64,000 bases of DNA, taken from JAFAZJ01 sp964437145. Lineage in GTDB: Bacteria > Pseudomonadota > Alphaproteobacteria > Reyranellales > Reyranellaceae. Positions 44,448 through 52,678 of this stretch are shown here, in pieces; position 1 is the stretch's first letter, and every line of letters begins with the position of its first letter. Both the position numbers and the translations under genes were made by a program. The notes beneath the pieces were generated by a model. That model was not told where the DNA came from. It saw nothing but the letters and a program-made list of their open reading frames with translations, and did no database searches. The DNA lies in assembly GCA_964437145.1 (NCBI GenBank), contig CAYTFW010000008.1:8807-72806 (forward strand), in the 5' to 3' direction.

Positions 44448-45250
44448 TCTTCCCAGCGGTCATAGTGGCCAGCGAGGGCCGCCTTGAAGATCCGGTCGGT
44501 GTCGTGCTTGGTCACGAAGGTGCGGGCGACCGTGCCCTCGGGGCGGGTTTCCTCGGCTTGCGCATAGATGATCTGGTAGCCCGCCTCGTGGGCGCTTCGT
44601 GTGCACGCCGCCGACCAGTTCATCGATTGCCCGAACGGGATCGCGAATGTGTCTGGCGCGAAGCCGAGCCGCTGCCTGATGACCTCGCGGGAGGTGCAGA
44701 GCTCGTCGACTGCGCGCTGGTGGTCGATCTTGCCGAAGTCTGGATGGCTTACCGAATGGCTGCCAACCTCCACGCCATCCTTGAGCAGAAGCTCTAGTTC
44801 GCGCCAGTTGAGGGCGCGATCGATCCAATACGGATTCTTCATGTCGCTCCAGCTGGAGACGGCGAAGAGCGCATAGGGGATGGCGTATTCCCGCAGGATC
44901 GGGGCCGCGGCGGTCAACACGCTCTTCAGGCCGTCATCGAAGCTGATCGCCAGATCCTTCGGCCCGCCGCCGGTTTGTGCGATCTGCGATGGGGGGACGA
45001 AGCGATAGCCGGCTTTCAGCGACAGTTCGATGTGACGCCGGAAGCGGGTGGGATGGACGTCGTTCAGCCCGAACTCGGGTTGTCCGATAGAGTGGTAGCA
45101 GAGGATGCGGCCGCGGGCTCGGGGGCGGCGCGTGCCGGCCAATGCCAAGCTCTGCCGTTCCCATACCATCCGCGCCACGATGAGGTGTTCGCGGCGAGGT
45201 ATACTCTTGCGGATGGCGCGCCTGAGCGGCGCGGGAATAGTTCCGCGCAA
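44438..45250 (-). CDS. NodB-type polysaccharide deacetylase
   Basis: This 270-residue carbohydrate esterase family 4 protein has the catalytic motif LAISFDDGLKSVL, whose first Asp is the base and second binds the metal. The metal-binding histidines are in VEVGSHSVSHPDF (H..SH). It has an N-terminal basic region but no signal peptide, so it may act in the cytoplasm or at the inner face, or start elsewhere. It removes N-acetyl groups from sugars in the family generally; the target here is unknown. It overlaps the following GT2 by ten bases. The 280 bases upstream show nothing distinctive. Confidence 0.87.
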   Translation of the reverse strand: MRGTIPAPLRRAIRKSIPRREHLIVARMVWERQSLALAGTRRPRARGRILCYHSIGQPEFGLNDVHPTRFRRHIELSLKAGYRFVPPSQIAQTGGGPKDLAISFDDGLKSVLTAAAPILREYAIPYALFAVSSWSDMKNPYWIDRALNWRELELLLKDGVEVGSHSVSHPDFGKIDHQRAVDELCTSREVIRQRLGFAPDTFAIPFGQSMNWSAACTRSAHEAGYQIIYAQAEETRPEGTVARTFVTKHDTDRIFKAALAGHYDRWEEWY

Positions 45251-45530
45251 GATCTGCTTGATGGCCCGCCTAATCAGTACATCCCCCGGTCAACGAACGG
45301 CGCCAAGATCGACCCTTGGCCCGCAACTTCAGCGGAGGCGAACACCACCGCGCCGCCAATACATAGAACCTTTTGCAGCCGAAACGGGGTGCTCAGACGG
45401 ATAATACTCTCAATAATCGCCCCGAACACCCAAGGGTTCGGGCTTCGGCAGCGGGGATGCCTGGCGTCAATGCACCGCGGTCCAGGTTCCGCAGGTTCCT
45501 GACGGGGCGGGAGGGAACGCTCCTTCGGCT

Positions 45531-46748
45531 TCAGGCCGCCTTGATCCTCGGAGCAGCAAGGATGCCATCCAGCCGCGCCAGCGTGGCCTTCCAGTCATGC
45601 CCGGCCAGCACGGCGGCACGCGCCGTCGCGCCCAAATTGGGCATCCCGCCGGCCAGCACCTGCGTCACCGACGCCGCCATCGCTTCCGCGCCGTCCGCAA
45701 CCAGCAGGTCGCGCCCGGCAACGGCGCGCACGCCCTCGTGCGCTTCCGGCGAGGCGACGACGGGCCGTGCCATGGCCATCGCCTCCAGCACCTTGTTCTG
45801 GATACCGCGCGCGATCCGAAGCGGTGCCACCGCCACCGCCGCATGGGCGAGGTAGGGGCGCACATCAGGCACACTGCCCGTGACATGCACGCGCGGTAGC
45901 TCGGCCAGGGCCCGCACGCCCGGCGTCGGATTGGCGCCGACGATGTGGAAATGCGGCGCCGGCGAGAGCGACGCCAAGCGCGGCATCACGTCAGTGGCGA
46001 AGAAGCTCACCGCCTCGATATTCGGGCGGTAGTCCATGGTGCCGGTGAAGACAATGGCGGGTGCGCCGGTCGCGAAGGGGTCGGGCCAGTCGGCTGCCGG
46101 ATCGAAGCGCGCGACATCGACGCCGTTCTCTACCCAGTCTATGCGCGACGCGACCTCGGGGGCGAGCGCGGCGAAGGTCTGCGCTTCCTGCGACGAGACC
46201 AGCAAGGTGCGATCGAATTGCGCCGCGGCGCGGCGCTCGAAGGCCAGCAGGGTGCGCGCCTCCCGCGCCCAGACCAGCCGCTTCGGCCCACTGCCCGAAG
46301 CGGCGTAAGCGCGCCACTTCTCGGAATCCACATCCACCATGTCGAGGATGCATAGTGGCCCGCTGGGCTGCGGCGGTACGTAGGCCGCCATCGCCGAGGA
46401 ATAGACCAGCACGGCCTCGTAGCGCCGCGCGTCGAGGCCGGCGCGTACCCAGCGCGCGAGGCCAGGTTCATGGAACCAGGCGAGGCTCAGCGGTTGTCCG
46501 GGTCGCGTGCCGAGCAGGGTGCGTGCGATGCGCCCGCCGCGCGTCACCGGCGCGGCATGGACCTCCGCGCAGCAGTCGCGCAGCACGGGCAAGTGCTGGA
46601 GGTCCGCGGGATCGTCGGCCAGGCAACCGAGATCCACCGCCCAGTGCCGTGCCAGGTGCTCCAGCATGTGCCAGGCGCGGATCTTCTCCCCCTTGTCGGG
46701 CGGGTAGGGGATGCGATGCGCGAGGAATAGAAGCCGCGGCTTGGACAT
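45531..46748 (-). CDS. GT4 glycosyltransferase, exosortase-A-system type (Stp1-like)
   Basis: This 405-residue GT-B enzyme begins PRLLFLAHRIPYPPDKGEK. From memory this N-terminus is almost diagnostic of the TIGR03087 sugar transferases of PEP-CTERM/exosortase-A loci. Mid-protein it has MVDVDSEKWRAYA and VENGVDVARFDP. The donor domain follows with FTGTMDYRPNIEAV, HIVGANPTPGV, VTGSVPDVRPYLAHA and RIARGIQNKVLEAMAMARPVV. ATG 46748 is chosen, since the earlier ATG overlaps the FemAB gene. It is the last gene of the eight-gene operon, four bases after the FemAB-like gene. In many XrtA loci the exosortase gene lies near this position, but none is present here. Confidence 0.9.
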   Translation of the reverse strand: MSKPRLLFLAHRIPYPPDKGEKIRAWHMLEHLARHWAVDLGCLADDPADLQHLPVLRDCCAEVHAAPVTRGGRIARTLLGTRPGQPLSLAWFHEPGLARWVRAGLDARRYEAVLVYSSAMAAYVPPQPSGPLCILDMVDVDSEKWRAYAASGSGPKRLVWAREARTLLAFERRAAAQFDRTLLVSSQEAQTFAALAPEVASRIDWVENGVDVARFDPAADWPDPFATGAPAIVFTGTMDYRPNIEAVSFFATDVMPRLASLSPAPHFHIVGANPTPGVRALAELPRVHVTGSVPDVRPYLAHAAVAVAPLRIARGIQNKVLEAMAMARPVVASPEAHEGVRAVAGRDLLVADGAEAMAASVTQVLAGGMPNLGATARAAVLAGHDWKATLARLDGILAAPRIKAA

Positions 46749-46752
46749 GTGC

Positions 46753-47799
46753 TCAGCCCAGGCCACGCACCAAATGCGGGCCGATCACGTTGGCAACCGG
46801 CAAAGGCAGACGCTTCCAGGCCGAGATGAAGTAGCGGTATTTCGGGTTGTTCGGGTTGTTGTCCGGAACCTTCGCGCCCGGCGCCAGGCGATAGCAGTAG
46901 TGAAGCTGCTCTGGCTCGAAGCCCCAATTCTTCTTGAAGGCGAACGCGCCGGTATCGGCCTTGCTGCGGCCGAAATCGAACATCGTCGCGCCGCGCTCCT
47001 GCGCGGCGCGGCGCATCACTTCCCAGTACATCACATCGGCGGCGGCGAGGCCGCGCGCTTCATGTGTGCCGCCGCCGTAGTAGGGCAACACTTCCTGCTT
47101 GAAGTGGAAGGAGAGCACTGAGGAAACCGGCCGGCCCTCATGCAGCACCGTGGTGACGTCGGATTCTTCGGGAAAGGCCTCGAGCAGCGCGCGGAAATAC
47201 CGCTTGGGGAAGACCGGGCTGCCGAGGTTGCGCACGCTTTCCGCGTAGACGCGGAAGAGCGCGTCGACATCGCGGTCGGTGCGGATCTCGAGGCCGCGCT
47301 TCAGCCCCTTGCGCACCTCGGCACGCTGCTTGCGCGGTATGTTGGCGGCCATATCCTTGGCCTCGTCGCCGGTGATGGCGGCGATCGGCTTGCGGAAGGT
47401 GTAGTAAAGCGCGGGTCGTTCCACCCAGCCCGGATCGGCCGCGCCGAGGCGGCGATATTCCAGGCAGGGCGTACGAAGCTTCGCCTGCAGCTCGAAGGCA
47501 TGCGCGTCGAGCGCGGCGCTGGCCTCCGGCGTGGCGGCGATCGCACCGCCATAGACGCAGTAGGGCGTCGAGGCGAGCGATTCGCCGAACAGCAGCGTCT
47601 TCATGCGCGCCAGCGGCAGCACACCGACCACCGCGCCATCCTGCTCGGCCAGCACATAGTGCGTGGCATGGCCGAAGCTCTGCGCGATCACCCCTGCCCA
47701 GGCGGAGCGGTGGAAGAAGCTGCCGTCCGGCCGGGCGCGCACGAAAGCGTCCCAGGCCGCCGCGTTGGTCTCGTCGAGGGGGCGGATGCGGACCGACAT
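46753..47799 (-). CDS. FemAB-like GNAT protein of the exosortase-A locus type
   Basis: This 348-residue protein has two GNAT-like halves. DGSFFHRSAWAGVIAQSFGH lies near residue 25, VYGGAIAATPEA near 100, and a second domain includes YYGGGTHEARGLAAADVMYWEVMR. The phrase FDFGRSK.DTGAFAFKKNWGFEP is typical of the TIGR03019 FemAB family linked to XrtA/PEP-CTERM gene sets. FemAB proteins transfer amino acids from aminoacyl-tRNA to cell-wall precursors. What this subfamily transfers is not known. It sits one base after the deacetylase gene in the operon. Confidence 0.9.
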   Translation of the reverse strand: MSVRIRPLDETNAAAWDAFVRARPDGSFFHRSAWAGVIAQSFGHATHYVLAEQDGAVVGVLPLARMKTLLFGESLASTPYCVYGGAIAATPEASAALDAHAFELQAKLRTPCLEYRRLGAADPGWVERPALYYTFRKPIAAITGDEAKDMAANIPRKQRAEVRKGLKRGLEIRTDRDVDALFRVYAESVRNLGSPVFPKRYFRALLEAFPEESDVTTVLHEGRPVSSVLSFHFKQEVLPYYGGGTHEARGLAAADVMYWEVMRRAAQERGATMFDFGRSKADTGAFAFKKNWGFEPEQLHYCYRLAPGAKVPDNNPNNPKYRYFISAWKRLPLPVANVIGPHLVRGLG

Positions 47800-47800
47800 C

Positions 47801-48667
47801 TCAGGCCGCTTCGCGCAGCGGCGCGGCGATCGCGGCGCCGAATACTTCGTCCATGCGACCCCAGCTAAAGTCGCGCAGCAGCCGCACCAGCCGCGCTTCC
47901 ATCGCGCGCAGTCCGGTGTAGTGGCGGAAGCGCGACAGCCGCCCGGCTCCTTCGGCGCGCGGTTGACCGGGGTCGAGCTCCCAGGGATGGAAGTAGAAGA
48001 CGCCGGGCTGGCCTTCGGTGGCGTTGACGCGGCGCAGCCCGCTGCGCGTCAACTCATACGGCAGCAGGCGGAACCAGCCGCCTCCGGCGCAGGGCAGGCT
48101 GCGCCCGAAGGCGCGCACCGTCGTCATGGGGATCTCGGCGACACCGTCCGGGCGCGGCTGGTGCGGCCGGCGCGGCGCATCGGGGTCGCCATAGAGGTCG
48201 TGGCGTACCGGGAAGACCGAGGAGGAATAGCGATAGCCCTCCTCGGCCAGCACCACGTGGGCCCAGGGGGTGTGCCGCGCGCTGATCGAAAAGGTGGGTG
48301 CGCGATAGCCGATCACCGGCACGCCGCCGGTATCCTGCAGGATGGCGCGGGCGCGCCTGACGTCGGTGCGGAAAGCGGCCTCGCCGATCGCGTGCACCTG
48401 TTCGTGGCCATGGCCATGGCTTGCCAGCTCATGGCCCTCGGCGACGATGCGCCGGATCAGCGCCGGATGCCGTTCGGCTACCCAGCCCAAGGTGAAGAAC
48501 GTGGCGCGCACGTCGGCGGCGGCGAAAAGGTCGAGCACGCGATTCGTGTTCGCCTCGACGCGTCGCTCGCGCGCGTCCCAGCTGTCGCGCGCAATGATGT
48601 CGGCGAAGGCCTGGACCTGGAACCAGTCCTCCACATCGACGGACATGGCATTGCGAAGTGGGCTCAT
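47801..48667 (-). CDS. Exosortase-A-locus polysaccharide deacetylase with DUF3473
   Basis: This 288-residue CE4-type enzyme has the N-terminal catalytic segment AMSVDVEDWFQV. VEDWF is the variant of the DD motif seen in the TIGR03006 group. ATFFTLGWVAERHP, HELASHGHGHEQV (metal histidines) and IGYRAPTFSI follow. The C-terminal GQPGVFYFHPWELDPGQPR segment is the DUF3473 tail. No signal peptide is visible. It overlaps the ATPase gene by four bases (48664-48667). The family accompanies exosortase-A loci and presumably deacetylates the exopolysaccharide precursor. Confidence 0.92.
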   Translation of the reverse strand: MSPLRNAMSVDVEDWFQVQAFADIIARDSWDARERRVEANTNRVLDLFAAADVRATFFTLGWVAERHPALIRRIVAEGHELASHGHGHEQVHAIGEAAFRTDVRRARAILQDTGGVPVIGYRAPTFSISARHTPWAHVVLAEEGYRYSSSVFPVRHDLYGDPDAPRRPHQPRPDGVAEIPMTTVRAFGRSLPCAGGGWFRLLPYELTRSGLRRVNATEGQPGVFYFHPWELDPGQPRAEGAGRLSRFRHYTGLRAMEARLVRLLRDFSWGRMDEVFGAAIAAPLREAA

Positions 48668-49935
48668 GCACCGCCGCTCGCGGAGGCGGCCTGCTTCGCC
48701 ACCTCCCTTAGGCGCAGCAGCATGCGTTCGCGGTGCAACGCCGCGCGCTCCAGCTGGTCGACGCGCTCGGCGAGGGCGCGTACCGTGGCGCGGTCCTCCT
48801 CGCTGAATGACAGCGGGGCTTTGTCGCGAAGCACGCCGAGATCTTGCGTCAGCGCCCCGGTAGCGATCTGTGGCGGTGGAGCCATGTCGCGAAGCACGCC
48901 GAGATCTTGCGTCGGCGTTTCGGTAGCGATCTGTGGCGGAGGAGCCATATTGCGGAGCACGCCAAGATCCTGCGTCAGCGCCTCGGTAGTGATCTGTGGC
49001 GGCGGAGCGTTGGTGTGGATCACACCGAGATCCCGGGTCGGTGTCGCGGCGGCGATCTGCGGCGGCGGGGCCGCGGCCGTGACCACGCCAAGATCCTGCG
49101 CGGGCTCCTCGGCGGTAATCACGCCGAGATCATGTGTCAGTTCCTCGGCGGTGATGCTGACCAGTTCGGCGGTCAGCACGGTGGCACGTTCCAATGCGGC
49201 GGCCAGCAGCACTCGACTGCAGAGCCGGTTGATCCGCCGCGGGATGCCGCCTGAATGCACATGCACCAGGTCGAGCGCCGCCGGCTCCCAGGCAGGATGG
49301 CCGCTCCACCCCACGGAGGTCATACGGTGCCGGACGTAGAGATGCGTCTCCTCCCGTGTGAGGGCGGCGAGGTGATACGCGGCGAGGACGCGCTGGCGGA
49401 GCTGGTCGAGATCCGGCCGCGCCAGGGTTTGTCGCAGCTGCGGTTGGCCCATCAGCACAACCTGCAGCAGCGCATGCTCGCCTTCGGCGATGTTGGAGAG
49501 CATGCGCAATTCTTCGAGCGAGGAGACCGGTAGCGCCTGCGCCTCGTCCACGATGAGGATGTGGCGCCGGCCCCTTTCAGCGATGCCGCGGCGCAGTGTG
49601 GCGACGATGCCTTGCAGCAGCTGCGACTTGGCGCCCTTGGACGGAACGTCGAAAGCGACGGCGACGAGGCGGAGCAGATCCCCGGCCGTGACCTGGGTTG
49701 TCATCACCCGTGCGATGGCATGACCCTGGGGCGAGAATTCCGCGCATAGCCGTTCGATCAGCGTGGTCTTGCCGGCACCCACCTCGCCGGTCACGACGAC
49801 GAAGCCCTCGCGCTGCGACAGGCCATAGAGCAGATGCGCATAGGCACGGCTGTGCACCGTGCTGGGAAAGAACAGCCGCGCATCCGGCGTCATCTGGAAA
49901 GGCGGATGGCGGAATCCGTACGTGTCGAGAACCAT
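48664..49935 (-). CDS. ExeA-like AAA+ ATPase of the exosortase-A locus, with 21-residue tandem repeats
   Basis: This 423-residue protein starts MVLDTYGFRHPPFQMTPDARLFFPS, the usual start of TIGR03015/ExeA-type ATPases. Walker A GEVGAGKTT is at residues 50-58 and Walker B ILIVDEAQ near 126-133. A sensor/arginine region follows, and HVHSGGIPRRINRLC closes the AAA+ domain near 240. Between residues 268 and 374 there is an unusual linker of repeats starting DLGV every 21 residues (281, 302, 323, 344, 365). A short predicted coiled coil (ATVRALAERVDQLERAAL) ends the protein. It may power assembly or regulation of the export machine. The repeats are probably specific to this lineage. Confidence 0.9.
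   Translation of the reverse strand: MVLDTYGFRHPPFQMTPDARLFFPSTVHSRAYAHLLYGLSQREGFVVVTGEVGAGKTTLIERLCAEFSPQGHAIARVMTTQVTAGDLLRLVAVAFDVPSKGAKSQLLQGIVATLRRGIAERGRRHILIVDEAQALPVSSLEELRMLSNIAEGEHALLQVVLMGQPQLRQTLARPDLDQLRQRVLAAYHLAALTREETHLYVRHRMTSVGWSGHPAWEPAALDLVHVHSGGIPRRINRLCSRVLLAAALERATVLTAELVSITAEELTHDLGVITAEEPAQDLGVVTAAAPPPQIAAATPTRDLGVIHTNAPPPQITTEALTQDLGVLRNMAPPPQIATETPTQDLGVLRDMAPPPQIATGALTQDLGVLRDKAPLSFSEEDRATVRALAERVDQLERAALHRERMLLRLREVAKQAASASGGA
48814..49134 (-). repeat. 63-bp tandem coding repeats in the ATPase linker
   Basis: Five units of 63 bases encode (Q/R)DLGV..... APPPQI(A/T)....T. The middle units differ at only a few bases, and the first (DLGVITAEEPA) is shortened to 12 codons. 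Units keep the frame, so copy-number change would lengthen or shorten the proline-rich linker without breaking the protein. Confidence 0.88.
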
Positions 49936-49944
49936 AACGCTGCC

Positions 49945-51687
49945 TCAGAAGGTTCGGCGCAGACCGGCACGGATGAGAAACTGCGTGTCGCTCTGGTTGG
50001 TCTCCGAAGCGGCGTCGCGGGCCCAGGCGAACTGCAGGCTGCCGGTGAGCTGTTCGCTCAGCTCGTGAAACAGCGTCGTGCCGGCGGTATAGACATTTCC
50101 GTAGCCTTGGCCCGCTAGCCCGGAAGTGACCCGGCCATACTGTGCCGTCGCTTGCCCGGTGGTGACTCTCGAAAACTCATGCGTCCAACTAAAGGTCGCA
50201 AAGGCCCCGCGGCTGGAGGTGACGGGCGTGGTGGCGCGCCCTGAGGTGACGGGATCCTGGCTCTGCCAGCTGCCGGAAAGGGTGAAGACGTCGCGCGGCC
50301 ACTGATACCGCAGCGACACCGCGGCGAGGCGTGTTCGGAAGAGCGTGTCGGACAGGCCGAGGAAGGGGTTGATCAGCACGACCGGTGCGCCGGATTGGCT
50401 GTCCACCAAATCGCCGCGGGCATCGGTCGTGGTGGTGCCGAGCAGGTCCTGGGCCTGGGTGAGCGGCGTGGCGAGAGCCTCTCTGTAGGTGGCGAAGACG
50501 CTGGTGCGACCGCCGAGGGCCACGCCCGCGTTCAGGCTGAAGGAGTTGAAGCCGCTCTGCCGACCATAGCGGGCGATGATGATGGATTCGGGCGTCGGCG
50601 TCAGTCGCAGTCCGACTCCCCAGATCACGCCCTTGATCTCGAACGGACTGGTGCCGGCAAACCTCAGGTTCTCGTAGCCGACCTCGCCGAACACGGCGGC
50701 GCTTCGCAGCACGGCGTAGCGCGCCTCAACGGCGGTGATGAAGGTGCGAGCGCCGTTGTAGATGCCGTCACCGACATACCAAGTGTTGTCGACGCGCCCC
50801 TGCAGCGCCAGGCGGCCGAAATCCTCGCCGCTACGCAGCACCGCGAAACCGCGATGCCCGGTGTAGTTTGCACCCGAGCCGTCCAGGCCGGCTTGGCTGA
50901 AATCAGCTCCGTCCTGCCGGGAATACTGGAAGGAATAGCCGCCCTGCACCGAGGCCATGCTGCCGAAGTTGTGCACCACGTAAGGCGTGACTTGCGCGGC
51001 GTAGGTCTGTGTGGTGTTGCCCCTGTCGATGACCTGCCCGCTACCGGGAATCTGCCCGGCTGTGACTGGCAGAATGCTCGCCGACCCGCGGACGTCGAGA
51101 TAGAACAAGCCCGGAAGCAGCGCTGCGACGAGCCGCCCTTCGCCGACGTGGTCAACGCCGTTCCAAGTGGTGCCGTAGAAGCGCAACGCCGGCGAGTAGC
51201 GCAGAAAACCGGACAGCCGCAGCGTGTCGACCGCCGCATCCAGGCCCGGCGCGACGGTGGTGACGACTTCGGTGCGTGAGCTCTGCCTTGTCCGGAACAG
51301 ATTGCTCGTGGCGAGAACATCGACGCCGATGGACGGCCGGATGCCGAAGGACCGGGGGCCGAGATCGAAGGGCGTGTTGATGCCGGCGACGCCGAAGCTC
51401 GGCGCGGTGGTCGAGAATCCCGGCAACGCGCCGCCCGCCGGCTGGCGGACCGCAATCGGGCCGTCGCGGCCGCTCAGCGGGCCAAGCCTGGGCGCTTCCA
51501 GAACCGGAGTGGCAGCAGCGGGCGTGGCGGTGCCTTCGCCGCCGACGGCCGGCTTCGGCGCCGCGCTGTCCGCCGGTGCGGCTGGGGCGGCCGGTGCGGC
51601 TGGGGCGGTCTGCGCGGCAGCGGGCGAGGCGAGCAGCAACGCCGCCGCCAGGCCGACCGGCAGGGTGACGCTAAGCTTGACGGGCAC
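49945..51687 (-). CDS. Outer-membrane beta-barrel protein of the exosortase-A locus type
   Basis: This 580-residue protein has a signal peptide (SVTLPVGLAAALLLASPAAAQ) and an alanine/proline-rich linker to about residue 50. Long amphipathic strands follow, and it ends RAGLRRTF; the C-terminal Phe is typical of outer-membrane barrels. The phrase GIRPSIGVDVLATSNLFRT marks the start of the barrel. The family (TIGR03016 type) is encoded in XrtA/PEP-CTERM exopolysaccharide loci between the tyrosine-kinase-like and ATPase genes, exactly as here. It may form the outer-membrane channel or anchor for the polymer. It overlaps the kinase-like gene by 17 bases. Confidence 0.88.
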   Translation of the reverse strand: MPVKLSVTLPVGLAAALLLASPAAAQTAPAAPAAPAAPADSAAPKPAVGGEGTATPAAATPVLEAPRLGPLSGRDGPIAVRQPAGGALPGFSTTAPSFGVAGINTPFDLGPRSFGIRPSIGVDVLATSNLFRTRQSSRTEVVTTVAPGLDAAVDTLRLSGFLRYSPALRFYGTTWNGVDHVGEGRLVAALLPGLFYLDVRGSASILPVTAGQIPGSGQVIDRGNTTQTYAAQVTPYVVHNFGSMASVQGGYSFQYSRQDGADFSQAGLDGSGANYTGHRGFAVLRSGEDFGRLALQGRVDNTWYVGDGIYNGARTFITAVEARYAVLRSAAVFGEVGYENLRFAGTSPFEIKGVIWGVGLRLTPTPESIIIARYGRQSGFNSFSLNAGVALGGRTSVFATYREALATPLTQAQDLLGTTTTDARGDLVDSQSGAPVVLINPFLGLSDTLFRTRLAAVSLRYQWPRDVFTLSGSWQSQDPVTSGRATTPVTSSRGAFATFSWTHEFSRVTTGQATAQYGRVTSGLAGQGYGNVYTAGTTLFHELSEQLTGSLQFAWARDAASETNQSDTQFLIRAGLRRTF

Positions 51688-52678
51688 CGACGGTCACATC
51701 GCCCGCGCGCGAGGCAGGCCCTCCGAAGCGGTCGCTGACGCGCAGCGCCGAGCGGTTCAGCAGGAGTTGCAACGTCGGGCAGGCATCGAGGATGTCCAAG
51801 GCCGTTTCCACCTCCGCTCGTTTGGTGCGTTCCGCCTCCACCACCAGCGCCACCTGACCCGCCACCGCGGCGAGCAGGCCAGCGACGCTGGATTCAAGAC
51901 AAGCCGGCGTATCGAGCACGATCAGATGGTCCGGCAGCCGCTCGGCGAGGTGACGCAGCGCTTCCACGACGTTGTCCTGCGCGTTGGACGACTTCGACGT
52001 ACCGCGAGGCAGGACAAGGAGGCCGGGGATCTCGGTGTGCAGCAGTAGCCCGGCTGGGTCATTGCGGCCCGTGTCGCGCAGCTGGCCGAGCCCCGGTGAG
52101 TCGCGCAGGCCGAGCAAAGCCGTGAGTGAGTTCGCGCGCCCCGCGGCGTCCACCAGGATGACACGGCGATCCGTTCCCTCGGCGATGCTCGCGGCGAGGT
52201 TCAGCGCGGCGAAGGACGTGCCCGCGCCGGTGCGCGCGCTGGTGACCACCACGAGCCTTGCCAGTCGATCCTTGGCTGAAGGCGTGGTCTCGACGCTGCG
52301 CACAATCTGCTCGCGAACCAGCGCGATCTCCTCCCACGCGGGACCCGCATTGCTGACCAGGCCGGCGCGTCGGAGCAGGGCGCTGGTGATCGGCGCCGGC
52401 GCGTCGTGGGTGGGCCGGGCGGTGGCCGGGCTTTGGGGAGCCGGTGGTGCCACCTTCTCCACCGCCGCGGGGATCGTCTCCACCGGGACCAGGGTCTGCC
52501 GCGGGGCGCGGGCAAGGACCGCATCGGCCGCCATGGCGGCGCGCGCCGTGTCGGCGGCACGCTCGATCAGAGGCTGCCGCGGCGTGCGGGCGAGGAGCGC
52601 ATCGGCCGCGATGGCGGCGCGCGCCGCAACGGCGGCGCGCTCGGCCAGATGGGGACGCTCGGGAGGGGTGGGGCTCAT
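51671..52678 (-). CDS. CpsD/BY-kinase-like P-loop protein with degenerate Walker motifs
   Basis: This 335-residue protein occupies the place of the TIGR03018 tyrosine kinase in XrtA loci and keeps its fold: LVVVTSARTGAGTSFAALNLA, then VILVDAAGRA, then LIVLDTPA. The Walker A site reads GAGTS at residues 151-155, so the lysine expected at 154 is a threonine. Walker A' reads VDAA instead of VDAD. The C-terminus lacks a tyrosine cluster (ends VGARQA). It is thus unlikely to be an active kinase. The first 63 residues hold a 26-residue duplication (12-37 and 38-63) rich in Ala and Arg. It overlaps the Wzz-like gene by four bases and may be a structural co-polymerase partner. Confidence 0.85.
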   Translation of the reverse strand: MSPTPPERPHLAERAAVAARAAIAADALLARTPRQPLIERAADTARAAMAADAVLARAPRQTLVPVETIPAAVEKVAPPAPQSPATARPTHDAPAPITSALLRRAGLVSNAGPAWEEIALVREQIVRSVETTPSAKDRLARLVVVTSARTGAGTSFAALNLAASIAEGTDRRVILVDAAGRANSLTALLGLRDSPGLGQLRDTGRNDPAGLLLHTEIPGLLVLPRGTSKSSNAQDNVVEALRHLAERLPDHLIVLDTPACLESSVAGLLAAVAGQVALVVEAERTKRAEVETALDILDACPTLQLLLNRSALRVSDRFGGPASRAGDVTVGARQA

